Assembly (NCBI GenBank): GCA_036343175.1 | Contig: JAZASR010000006.1 | Location: 34,720-98,719, forward strand | Length of the DNA: 64,000 nucleotides | From: JAEEJA01 sp036343175 | GTDB lineage: Bacteria; Bacillota; Clostridia; Lachnospirales; Lachnospiraceae | Direction of reading: 5' to 3' | Part shown: positions 17,797 to 26,332 of the stretch, in pieces | Layout: each line of letters begins with the position of its first letter | Position numbering within the stretch: the first letter of the stretch is position 1 | Program-made: the position numbers and the translations under genes | Notes under the pieces: generated by a model | What the model was told of the DNA's origin: nothing | The model's input: only the letters and a program-made list of their open reading frames with translations | The model's database searches: none

Positions 17797-20460
17797 ATGA
17801 ATTTCAGTAAAAGAAACATAAGAAGCCAGCTTGATCTGCTTTCTTTAGAAAAGAGAAAGAAGCTCAACAGCATCTACGTTATCCTTCTGATAGTATGTTT
17901 TTTTGCATTTATCAGCTTTACTGCATTTTCTATGACACAGGCTTTTTTTAAGCTCAGGACATTCCTTACTTCTCTGCCTGATTCAAAAAGTATTCTTTTT
18001 CTTGATGATGGAAAACCCGGAACTATATATGATACTTCCGGCAGGAGTATCGGGAGTCTGACACGCAGCTATAATGACTCGACATTTTCAGGCACTGAAG
18101 AAATACCGGATAAGATAAAGAAGGCATTTGCGGCATGCTATGACCCGGACTTTTATAAAAGTTCCGATCTCAGTATAAGCATGACCTTCGATACCATTTA
18201 TAATACCATAGTAAATAACAGCTCTTCTATCCGCGATTTCGCCGATCCTGAAGATACACCTGATGAGACGGCAGGTACAGATAAGAAGAGCAATGTCATG
18301 GATCTTATGAAGCTTCTTGGAGATGTCAAGCTTTCCATACCTGAGCAGCTGGTCGCTAATCAGCTGTATTTCAGGAGCGGACAGGATAATCTTAAGCTCA
18401 ATAATTTCATGAAAGAGCAGTTTGTCTCTTTGAGGGTCCAGCAGATATTTAAAAAAGATGAGATAATCGGGTACTTTTTAAATACGCTTTGTTTTGGTAA
18501 TGATATTACGGGTATTACGGATGCGGCTGAATATTATTTCTCAAAAGACGTATCCGAACTGACTGTATCGGAAGCCTCAGTACTTGCTGCAATTTCTGTT
18601 GATTCAGAAATATATGATCCGTTTCTGCACCCTGATAAGAATAAACTTCTGGAACGCAGGATCCTAAAATTCATGCACGATAATGGAATGCTGGATGAAA
18701 CAGGATACGAAGATGAACTTGGAAGTGATCCTTACGGAGGCATGACAAAAAAGAATCCAGGTTCATCGGGCGATGGTCAAAAAGAGGATTCTTATACAAG
18801 GACTCTTGTCATTAGTCTTAAGAATGATCTTATGGACAGGCTTGGATACTCTGAGACACAGGCGCTGAATGCTATTTACCATGGCGGATTGAATATATAT
18901 TCCTGCGAAGATTCTTATATTCAGAAGCATATTGAAGAGCTTATAAATGATGATAAATATTATAAAGGCACTGAAGGAAGCTTTCTGGATTACAGCCTTA
19001 CCATAACCGATAAGACTGGTACCAGAGATGTTTTTACAGAAGATGATCTTAAGGATTATTTTGAGCAGAAGACAGGAAAGAAACAGAATCTGTATTTTGA
19101 TTCGGAAAAAGACGCATTTGACCATATCAGTGAATATGAGAAGTATCTTAAGAGATCCGGAAGGCTGATCCTTGATCGTTCTGTCTCTCTGACAAAAGAG
19201 CCACAATGCTCTGCTGTGCTCATGGATCACAATACAGGAGAGGTTGCTGCCCTGATAGGCGGCAGGGATCAAAGCGAAAATACCGGTATCAACCATGCTA
19301 ACGATGTTTTACGCAGCCCCGGTACTGCTCTTACCCCGTTTGCTGTATATGTTCCTGCTCTTGACGCAAGCGGATTAACTCTTTCTGATGTTGAGGATGA
19401 TGTAAAGACATATTTTCCCGAGGACGCCTATGAAGTAAAGAATATCAATGGCGCGCATTACGGGCTCATAACCATGAGGAATGCCATGCTTCGCAGTGAT
19501 AATGTAGCTGCAGTAAAATTCTTTTCAGATATTCAATATCAGACAGGCATTGATTACCTTAAAAAGTTTGGCTTTAAAAATATTACAGCACTGCTTATCG
19601 ATGATACAGGGAAAAGAATGACTGATCTTCGAAGCCGGACCGCTATCGGAGATCTTTGGAATGGTACGAGCAATCTTGAACTAACGGCAGCTTATGCGGC
19701 TCTTGCCTCAAAGGGCAGATATCACCAGCCTCTTTTTTACAGGCGGGCCGCTTTCAGCAATGGAGAGGAAGTTATTAAAAATACGAAATATGAGACAAGG
19801 ATAATAAATATAGAAACGGCGTGGCTTATAGATGATGTTCTCAATCAGAAGTTAAATAATATTTATAAAGAAAAAGGCATTGGCAGTTATGACCATTTTG
19901 AGTGCGGCCAGGATTCTGCCGATTACAGATCGAAAAATAAATATTTTAATGGATTTAATAAAAAATATTCACTGGGACTCTGGGCTGGCAATGACGATGA
20001 GAGCAGGTTAAAAAATGGGCCTGATCTGACTATGCTCTGGCATGACATTATGGCAGCACTCCCGAAATATGATGATTCATACAATACTTTAGTCATGAAG
20101 TGTTCTGAGGAGGATCGCGATCACTCATTGTTTAAAAAGCCGGATACGATCATATCGGCGCGTGTATGTACAAAGTCAGGTAAACTTGGAATAAGCGGTA
20201 TTTGCGATGATTCAAAGGTCAATTCCACGATAGTTGATGAATATTTTGTAAAAGGTACTGAACCTGACCGTTACTGTGACCGTCATGTGGTGTATAATAT
20301 CAATAAAAAAACAGGATTCTTAAGCAATCCTGAGAATATAGATACGGAGAAGAAGATATTCCTCATTAAGGATGATGATGAAATGGATTCTGATACTCCT
20401 TATATTCTCCCTGAAAAAATAAAGGAACAGATAAGGCTTAGCGCAAAGAGAAGAAGGTGA
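17797..20460 (+). CDS. Degenerate class A penicillin-binding-protein-like protein
   Basis: An 887-residue membrane-anchored protein with the class A PBP layout: N-terminal cytoplasmic stretch, one membrane helix (about 28-50), a GT51-like region (about 70-310) and a transpeptidase-like region (about 465-760). Fold landmarks persist (KKDEIIGYFLNTLCFGN; AAEYYFSKDVSELTVSEASVLAAI; SDNVAAVKF; LGLWAGND). However, the GT51 catalytic Glu motif reads CYDPDFYKSS, with Tyr115 at the Glu position; the GGST loop is VKLS; the transpeptidase SxxK is TALT (residues 510-513); and KTGT is CGQD. The frame is intact, so this is an inferred pseudoenzyme with a structural or regulatory envelope role. ATG 17797 fits AAAGAGG better than GTG 17791. 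Confidence 0.85.
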   Translation: MNFSKRNIRSQLDLLSLEKRKKLNSIYVILLIVCFFAFISFTAFSMTQAFFKLRTFLTSLPDSKSILFLDDGKPGTIYDTSGRSIGSLTRSYNDSTFSGTEEIPDKIKKAFAACYDPDFYKSSDLSISMTFDTIYNTIVNNSSSIRDFADPEDTPDETAGTDKKSNVMDLMKLLGDVKLSIPEQLVANQLYFRSGQDNLKLNNFMKEQFVSLRVQQIFKKDEIIGYFLNTLCFGNDITGITDAAEYYFSKDVSELTVSEASVLAAISVDSEIYDPFLHPDKNKLLERRILKFMHDNGMLDETGYEDELGSDPYGGMTKKNPGSSGDGQKEDSYTRTLVISLKNDLMDRLGYSETQALNAIYHGGLNIYSCEDSYIQKHIEELINDDKYYKGTEGSFLDYSLTITDKTGTRDVFTEDDLKDYFEQKTGKKQNLYFDSEKDAFDHISEYEKYLKRSGRLILDRSVSLTKEPQCSAVLMDHNTGEVAALIGGRDQSENTGINHANDVLRSPGTALTPFAVYVPALDASGLTLSDVEDDVKTYFPEDAYEVKNINGAHYGLITMRNAMLRSDNVAAVKFFSDIQYQTGIDYLKKFGFKNITALLIDDTGKRMTDLRSRTAIGDLWNGTSNLELTAAYAALASKGRYHQPLFYRRAAFSNGEEVIKNTKYETRIINIETAWLIDDVLNQKLNNIYKEKGIGSYDHFECGQDSADYRSKNKYFNGFNKKYSLGLWAGNDDESRLKNGPDLTMLWHDIMAALPKYDDSYNTLVMKCSEEDRDHSLFKKPDTIISARVCTKSGKLGISGICDDSKVNSTIVDEYFVKGTEPDRYCDRHVVYNINKKTGFLSNPENIDTEKKIFLIKDDDEMDSDTPYILPEKIKEQIRLSAKRRR

Positions 20461-20464
20461 TATC

Positions 20465-21349
20465 ATGCACAGGTTCTTAAGATCTGTTGGATTTACAAAT
20501 GTTATAAGCAGGAAGGATGAAGACCGACTTATAGGACTTGTAATGGATGGTGCCGACTCGGTCCAGAAGACAAATGCGGGTCTTGATCAGACATATACAG
20601 AGATGTCGAGAGAATTCGGACGCGGCATGGGCATTACTGTCTGTGGTGAATATGATGAAAAGGGCTTCTTTCACCTGGACCACTATTTTCCTTATTTCCG
20701 GACAGACCTTGTAAGCGTTGATGATGATGTTACTGTAAATAAGAGAGTCGATACATTTGCATTTACAGGTATGTGCGAAGATGCAAAGATAGGCGTATCA
20801 TTGATATTTTATCTGCAGAATGCATATGACTATATTTCATTGAAATTCAGGGAAAATGAGCCTTACAAGGCACGTACAGGGCTCTCGGGACTCTCTGTCG
20901 ACGGTGTTATCATCCTGGGTGTCATGGAAAAGGAAGAATACAGCGAAAAGAGGAACCATTACCATAACAGGAGGACAGAGCTCCTTTCCCAGGCTATGAA
21001 TGGCGACGAAGAAGCTATAGATGATCTTGCCGTAGAGGATCTTGACCTCAATGAAAGAGTGCAGAGGAGAATAGATCATGAGGACCTGTATAGTATAGTG
21101 GAGTCGACATTTATTCCTTATGGAAGTGAGTCCGATAATTATTTTATCATAGGGACTATTGTGAACTGGAATATTACAACCAATTCCATCACATATGAGG
21201 AGATCTACCATCTCCTGATAAATTGCAATGACGTAATATTCTCAATCTGTATCAATAAAAAGGATCTTAAAGGCTATCCTGCAATAGGTACGCGTTTTAA
21301 GGGAGTTATATGGCTGCAGGGAAATGTGGATTATCTGCAGCTGAAGTAG
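20465..21349 (+). CDS. DUF3881-like protein of unknown function
   Basis: A 294-residue soluble protein starting MHRFLRSVGFTNV, with an acidic middle (EEAIDDLAVEDLDLNE) and a beta-rich C-terminus. I associate it with DUF3881, a family known mainly from Lachnospiraceae, but that assignment rests on memory of the N-terminus. Its ATG comes four bases after the PBP-like gene, with GAAGGTGAT as SD, so the two are likely cotranscribed and possibly translationally coupled. No catalytic motif is visible. Position suggests a link with the envelope or cell shape. Confidence 0.6.
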   Translation: MHRFLRSVGFTNVISRKDEDRLIGLVMDGADSVQKTNAGLDQTYTEMSREFGRGMGITVCGEYDEKGFFHLDHYFPYFRTDLVSVDDDVTVNKRVDTFAFTGMCEDAKIGVSLIFYLQNAYDYISLKFRENEPYKARTGLSGLSVDGVIILGVMEKEEYSEKRNHYHNRRTELLSQAMNGDEEAIDDLAVEDLDLNERVQRRIDHEDLYSIVESTFIPYGSESDNYFIIGTIVNWNITTNSITYEEIYHLLINCNDVIFSICINKKDLKGYPAIGTRFKGVIWLQGNVDYLQLK

Positions 21350-21482
21350 CTTTTAGTCAGCAATCGGGTATAAAGTAAGCTTCATTGCTTCATAAACTTA
21401 TGTCCGGATAAAGAATGTTTATCCGGGATGAAACAGGGCATATCTTATAATGCCTTATTAATATTATTTATCAGGTGGCAGC

Positions 21483-23420
21483 ATGAGTGAAAATGTAAAT
21501 GAAAAAAAGACGGCATCAAAGCAGGATGCGGAAAATGATGTATCGGTTTCCATATCTGCCTCAGCAAGTGATAAGGCTGCAGCAAAAAATACCGGAAATA
21601 AAAGCCGCAGGAGGAACCGTAAGGCGGGACAGAAGAAGCGCACCATATCAGAGGAAACAAAAGAGAGACGTGATATTAAAAAGCTTGCTTCGGATAATGA
21701 GGATAAGCTTATATACGGTCTTGATATAGGTACCAGAAGCATAGTAGGCACCGTGGGCTTTAAGGATGAAGAAGGCAGGTTCACAGTCATTGCTCTGGAG
21801 AGCCGGCCTCATACCACAAGGGCAATGCTGGATGGTCAGATTCACGACATTGATCAGGTGGCAGCCGGCATCAGGGAAGTTACAGATAAACTGAATGTCC
21901 TGACCGGCCTCACCCTGACAAATGTCTGCATAGCAGCAGCCGGCCGTGTACTGAGGACCATACATTCAGAATCTGTTATAGAGTTCGATATTGAGAAAAG
22001 GATCTCAGGCGACGAGGTCTATTCTCTTGAGATGCAGGGCATAAAGAATGCCTATGATAAGCTCAATGAAGAAGTCCCGGACAATGATTTTTACTGCGTC
22101 GGCTATTCTGTTATAAATTATTATCAGAATAATTATGTGCTTTCAAGCCTTACAGGTCACAATGCCAAGTCCATTAAAGCGGACATGATAGTGACCTTTC
22201 TTCCCGAGGAAGTAGTGGATGGTCTTTATGCGTCAGTGAGAAAGGCCGGTCTCAAGGTAAAGAATCTGACTCTGGAGCCGATAGCTGCTATCAATGCAGC
22301 AATACCTCAGAACTACAGGCTCTTAAATCTCGGCCTTGTCGACGTAGGCGCCGGGACATCCGATATTTCCATAACGCGTGACGGAAGTGTCGTAGCATAT
22401 GGTATGATACCTATGGCAGGAGACGAGATAACAGAAGCCTTATCCAGAGAGTATCTTCTTTCATTCGATGAAGCTGAAAGGGTCAAGTGTGCCCCATTTA
22501 AGGATGGAAAAGAAGAATATCATGATATCATGGATCTTCCTCATACTCTTACCCTGGAAGAATTCAATGAGACCATTAAAGACGTGATAAAAGAAGAGAC
22601 AGGAAAGATCGCTGATAAGATAAAGGAACTCAATGGTGACAGGCCTGTAAGTGCAGTATTCATAGTCGGGGGCGGCGGTAAGGTACCTGGATTTTCAGAA
22701 GCCCTCGCAGCTGAACTTGGCATAAAGCAGGAAAGAGTAGCTGTAAGAGGAGAGGGAGTCCTAAAAGATATTAAGTTCGTTCAGAGAAGCGTGCATGGCG
22801 ATTCACTTCTTGTTACCCCAGTCGGCATCTGTCTTAACTTCTACGAGCAGCGCAATAATTTCATATTCGTAACTGTAAACGGGGAGACGGTGAAGCTCTA
22901 TGACAATGGAAAGCTCACGGTCATGGATGCGGCTATGAAGACCGGCTTCCCTGACTCTGATCTATTCCCTAAAAGAGGAGACAGTATTCAGTTTTCAGTC
23001 AATGGCGAGAGTCGCCTCGTACGCGGCGAGCCTGGCGAAGCGGCGGTAATACTGGTAAATGGTCAGGTCTCATCATTAAGTACTCATTTAAGACAGGACG
23101 ACGTTATCGAAATTAAAGCAAGTACAGCAGGTCCCTGTGCCTCAGTTGCTGTTAAAGACCTGCCCGAGTACCATAAGACCATAAAGATAAAGTTCAATGA
23201 TAAGGAAATAGACTGTCCTGTCATGGCAAGGGTCAATGGTGAGCTGGTTCTTGATTCCTTTGCAATAAATGAGGGTGACAGGGTAGAAATGCAGAAGTAT
23301 TACCTGGTATCGGATATTCTGAAGCTCATGGATATAGAGCCTCAGGGCAGTATAATGGTCAATCATGAGGAGGCCTTCCCCGATACAAAAGTATATGAAA
23401 ATTTTACCGTACAACTGTAA
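21483..23420 (+). CDS. FtsA/PilM-like actin-fold ATPase with extended termini
   Basis: A 645-residue protein with an actin-like core. A polar, Lys/Arg-rich N-terminal extension (about 1-75, including SRRRNRKAGQKKR) precedes phosphate-1 YGLDIGTRSIVGTVG (about 77-90), an FtsA SHS2-like insert, phosphate-2 VDVGAGTSDISI (about 286) and adenosine motif VGGGGKVPGF (about 398). A further 200 residues (about 445-645) form a beta-rich extension with no match I recognise. FtsA itself is about 420 residues. Probable role is membrane tethering of the division or envelope machinery (inference). SD CAGGTGG. Confidence 0.75.
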   Translation: MSENVNEKKTASKQDAENDVSVSISASASDKAAAKNTGNKSRRRNRKAGQKKRTISEETKERRDIKKLASDNEDKLIYGLDIGTRSIVGTVGFKDEEGRFTVIALESRPHTTRAMLDGQIHDIDQVAAGIREVTDKLNVLTGLTLTNVCIAAAGRVLRTIHSESVIEFDIEKRISGDEVYSLEMQGIKNAYDKLNEEVPDNDFYCVGYSVINYYQNNYVLSSLTGHNAKSIKADMIVTFLPEEVVDGLYASVRKAGLKVKNLTLEPIAAINAAIPQNYRLLNLGLVDVGAGTSDISITRDGSVVAYGMIPMAGDEITEALSREYLLSFDEAERVKCAPFKDGKEEYHDIMDLPHTLTLEEFNETIKDVIKEETGKIADKIKELNGDRPVSAVFIVGGGGKVPGFSEALAAELGIKQERVAVRGEGVLKDIKFVQRSVHGDSLLVTPVGICLNFYEQRNNFIFVTVNGETVKLYDNGKLTVMDAAMKTGFPDSDLFPKRGDSIQFSVNGESRLVRGEPGEAAVILVNGQVSSLSTHLRQDDVIEIKASTAGPCASVAVKDLPEYHKTIKIKFNDKEIDCPVMARVNGELVLDSFAINEGDRVEMQKYYLVSDILKLMDIEPQGSIMVNHEEAFPDTKVYENFTVQL

Positions 23421-23456
23421 GGCTTAAGAATATGACTTAAAGTAAGGAGAAAGACG

Positions 23457-24257
23457 ATGAAGATCATGAGTATAGCGAGCGGGAGCTCAGGAAACTGTAC
23501 TTATATTGGAAGCGGGGATACGCATATTATTGTGGATGCGGGCGTATCCCGCAAGAAAATAGTAGAGGGACTTAAAAGTACCGGTGTGAGCCCGGATATG
23601 CTTTCCGCGATTTTTGTAACTCATGAGCATGTCGATCATATCGGCGGTGTAAGAGTTATGGAAAAAAATTTCGCCATACCCCTTTATGGAACTGATAAGA
23701 CTCTTAAAGCGGTGGAGAAGAAATGTCCAGGCAATGAGATAAGGCACGAGCTCGTGAATCCCGTAAAGCCTGATGATACAGTTAAGATCGGCGGGATAAG
23801 CATAACTGCATACTCCATGTCTCATGATGCAGAAGACCCTGTCTGCTATGTCTTTGAAGCAGAAGGTAAAAAAATGGGACTTGCAACTGACCTTGGCTGT
23901 TACAGTGATTATACATTGGATCATTTGAGAGGATGTGACTGTCTTTTCCTCGAGTCCAATCACGATACGGCTATGCTGGAAACAGGACCATATCCATATG
24001 AACTTAAAAACAGGATCGCCTCTGAAAAGGGACATCTGTCGAATGATACGGCAGGTGAGCTTCTTTCAAAGCTTATCTCGGACAGGCTTAAGGCCGTTGA
24101 ACTCATTCATCTCTCAAAGGAAAACAATACACCGGATGTTGCTCTCCAGTCTGTCAAATACGCTCTCTGGGACAGGCTGGGCCTCAATGAGACCGGATTT
24201 GGCTTTTCACTTGAAGCGGCTAAGAGAGATATGCCTTCACCGGCTATTATTATTTGA
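23457..24257 (+). CDS. MBL-fold metallo-hydrolase (WalJ/YycJ-like)
   Basis: A 266-residue metallo-beta-lactamase-fold protein of the YycJ/WalJ group, which in Bacillus is linked with WalK-WalR cell-wall signalling and DNA maintenance. The metal-binding motif is THEHVDHIGG (about residues 59-68); further ligands are seen in SMSHDAEDP, the ATDLG segment and LIHLSKENN. The N-terminus SIASGSSGNCTYI is characteristic of the subgroup. TAAGGAGA precedes the ATG. No walK or walR is in the window. It follows the FtsA-like gene by 36 bases. Confidence 0.85.
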   Translation: MKIMSIASGSSGNCTYIGSGDTHIIVDAGVSRKKIVEGLKSTGVSPDMLSAIFVTHEHVDHIGGVRVMEKNFAIPLYGTDKTLKAVEKKCPGNEIRHELVNPVKPDDTVKIGGISITAYSMSHDAEDPVCYVFEAEGKKMGLATDLGCYSDYTLDHLRGCDCLFLESNHDTAMLETGPYPYELKNRIASEKGHLSNDTAGELLSKLISDRLKAVELIHLSKENNTPDVALQSVKYALWDRLGLNETGFGFSLEAAKRDMPSPAIII

Positions 24258-24491
24258 AATAAGGCTCCATTTTTGGCTTCCAGAATGCCTTTACAAGCAG
24301 GTTTCTAAAATATATAATGACGCAATGAAAGTTTTATCAGCGGGATGAACAAAAAGAACTTCTTATAAATGTGAAGCGTAAAGCCCACTTACCGTAAGGC
24401 ATGCGGCAGTTTACAGAACATATAAAGCATTTGAAGGATCCTGTTGAAATATCAGTACATGTGCCCGGGAGATCCGGCAGAAAGGACTATC

Positions 24492-24764
24492 ATGAAAAGA
24501 ACAGTAATAACAGTAGTTGGCAGGGACAGTGTAGGCATCATTGCTAAGGTCTGCACATATCTTGCGAATAATAAGATAAACATCCTGAATATTTCGCAGA
24601 CCATAGTTGACGGCTTTTTTAATATGATGATGATCGTAGATATGACTGAATCACTCAAGCAGTTTACAGATGTATCTGACGAGCTCGAGCAGATCGGTGA
24701 GGAGCTTAATTGCATCATTAAGACTCAGCGTGAGGATATTTTTGATTCCATGCACAGGATCTGA
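24492..24764 (+). CDS. ACT-domain protein (UPF0237-like)
   Basis: A 90-residue single ACT domain: RTVITVVGRDSVGIIAKV then LANNKINILNISQTI. ACT domains bind small ligands such as amino acids. The ATG at 24492 is chosen because AAAGGA (24481-24486) precedes it and the resulting length is that of the family; an in-frame start at 24444 has no SD. It is followed after 65 bases by a PFL-family protein, and this two-gene arrangement recurs in many Firmicutes. The ACT protein probably regulates or partners the PFL protein (inference). Confidence 0.85.
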   Translation: MKRTVITVVGRDSVGIIAKVCTYLANNKINILNISQTIVDGFFNMMMIVDMTESLKQFTDVSDELEQIGEELNCIIKTQREDIFDSMHRI

Positions 24765-24829
24765 TCCGATAATATCTGATCCAGTAATATATGTACCAGT
24801 AATTCAATCGAAAATATACGGAGGACGAT

Positions 24830-26194
24830 ATGATTAATATCAGCGAGGTCCGCGAGACCAACGACATGATCGAAAAAGAGAATCTGGACGTACGTACCAT
24901 CACTCTGGGTATTTCTCTTCTTAATTGTATAACTGATGATATAGATAAGCTGACCGTCAGTGTTTATGACCGCATTACAAAGAGGGCAGAAAATCTCGTA
25001 AAAGTCGGCGAGGAAATTGAAAAGGAATTCGGAATTCCGATCGTAAATAAACGTATATCAGTCACACCGGCAGCTCTTATTGGCGGCTCTGCCTGCAGAT
25101 CGACCGAAGATTATGTAAAGATCGCAAAGGCTCTGGACCATGCGGCCAAGCAGGTCGGAGTAAACTTCATCGGAGGATATTCGGCCCTTGTATCGAAAGG
25201 CATGACAAAGTCTGATGAACTTCTCATGAAGTCGATCCCTGAAGCGCTTTCAGTGACAGACCTTGTCTGCAGCTCAGTAAATCTCGGATCGACAAAGACC
25301 GGTATCAATATGGATGCCGTTCGTCTCATGGGCGATATAGTAAAGCAGACAGCAGAAAAGACTGCTGACCGCGGAAGCATAGGCAATGCGAAGCTCGTTG
25401 TATTCTGCAATGCACCTGATGACAACCCGTTCATGGCCGGAGCATTCCATGGCGTAACAGAGGCAGACGAGATCATTAACGTAGGCGTTTCCGGCCCCGG
25501 TGTCATGCGTGCGGCGCTTGAGTCAGTAAAGGGCAAGGATTTTGGAACCCTTTGTGACAAAGTAAAAAAGACTGCATTTAAGATCACAAGAGTTGGTCAG
25601 CTTGTAGCAAGAGAGGCAAGCGCAAAGCTGAACGTTCCATTCGGCATCATTGATCTTTCTCTTGCACCTACGCCTGCGATCGGCGATTCCATTGCTGATA
25701 TATTCGAACAGATGGGACTTGAGAAGGCCGGAGCTCCGGGTACTACCGCAGCTCTTGCATTGCTTAATGACCAGGTAAAGAAGGGCGGTATCATGGCATC
25801 TTCATACGTAGGCGGACTTTCAGGTGCCTTCATACCTGTAAGTGAGGATCAGGGCATGATCAATGCTGTAGAGGCTGGCGCGCTTACCATAGAAAAGCTT
25901 GAAGCCATGACATGCGTATGCTCAGTCGGACTCGATATGATAGCGATTCCCGGCGATACCACACCAGCCACCATTTCCGGCATCATTGCGGATGAAATGG
26001 CGATCGGTATGGTCAATCAGAAGACGACTGCAGTCCGTCTTATACCTGTGATCGGCAAGAAGGTCGGCGATTCGGTAGAGTTCGGCGGATTACTTGGCCA
26101 TGCCCCTATCATGCCGGTCAACCAGTTCAAGTGCGATGATTTCGTGAACCGCGGAGGCCGCATCCCGGCGCCGGTGCACTCCTTCAAGAACTGA
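24830..26194 (+). CDS. PFL family protein (UPF0210/DUF711)
   Basis: A 454-residue protein of the UPF0210 family, glycine-rich and related in fold to pyruvate formate-lyase-like proteins, though no glycyl radical motif is evident. Conserved segments include VRTITLGISLL at the N-terminus, GGYSALVSKGM, NLGSTKTGIN and the C-terminal NRGGRIPAPVHS. The biochemical function is not established. CGGAGG precedes the ATG. It forms an operon-like pair with the ACT protein upstream. A hairpin of 8 bp at 26234-26263 follows the stop. Confidence 0.85.
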   Translation: MINISEVRETNDMIEKENLDVRTITLGISLLNCITDDIDKLTVSVYDRITKRAENLVKVGEEIEKEFGIPIVNKRISVTPAALIGGSACRSTEDYVKIAKALDHAAKQVGVNFIGGYSALVSKGMTKSDELLMKSIPEALSVTDLVCSSVNLGSTKTGINMDAVRLMGDIVKQTAEKTADRGSIGNAKLVVFCNAPDDNPFMAGAFHGVTEADEIINVGVSGPGVMRAALESVKGKDFGTLCDKVKKTAFKITRVGQLVAREASAKLNVPFGIIDLSLAPTPAIGDSIADIFEQMGLEKAGAPGTTAALALLNDQVKKGGIMASSYVGGLSGAFIPVSEDQGMINAVEAGALTIEKLEAMTCVCSVGLDMIAIPGDTTPATISGIIADEMAIGMVNQKTTAVRLIPVIGKKVGDSVEFGGLLGHAPIMPVNQFKCDDFVNRGGRIPAPVHSFKN

Positions 26195-26233
26195 TCTTAA
26201 AAGCTCTGCATATTCTTAAATACATAAGTTTCC

Positions 26234-26263
26234 TGCCCGAACCGGAAGCACCCGATTCGGGCA
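26234..26263 (+). terminator. Hairpin between the PFL gene and dnaE
   Basis: TGCCCGAA (26234-26241) pairs perfectly with TTCGGGCA (26256-26263) across a 14-base loop. There is no T-run after it, so it may be a weak or Rho-assisted terminator or a leader hairpin of dnaE. Confidence 0.35.
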
Positions 26264-26332
26264 TTGCGTTATACTTATGGACCCGGACAGACTGAAAAGT
26301 ATATTCCGGTTATTAAAGAAAGGTGTGATAAT

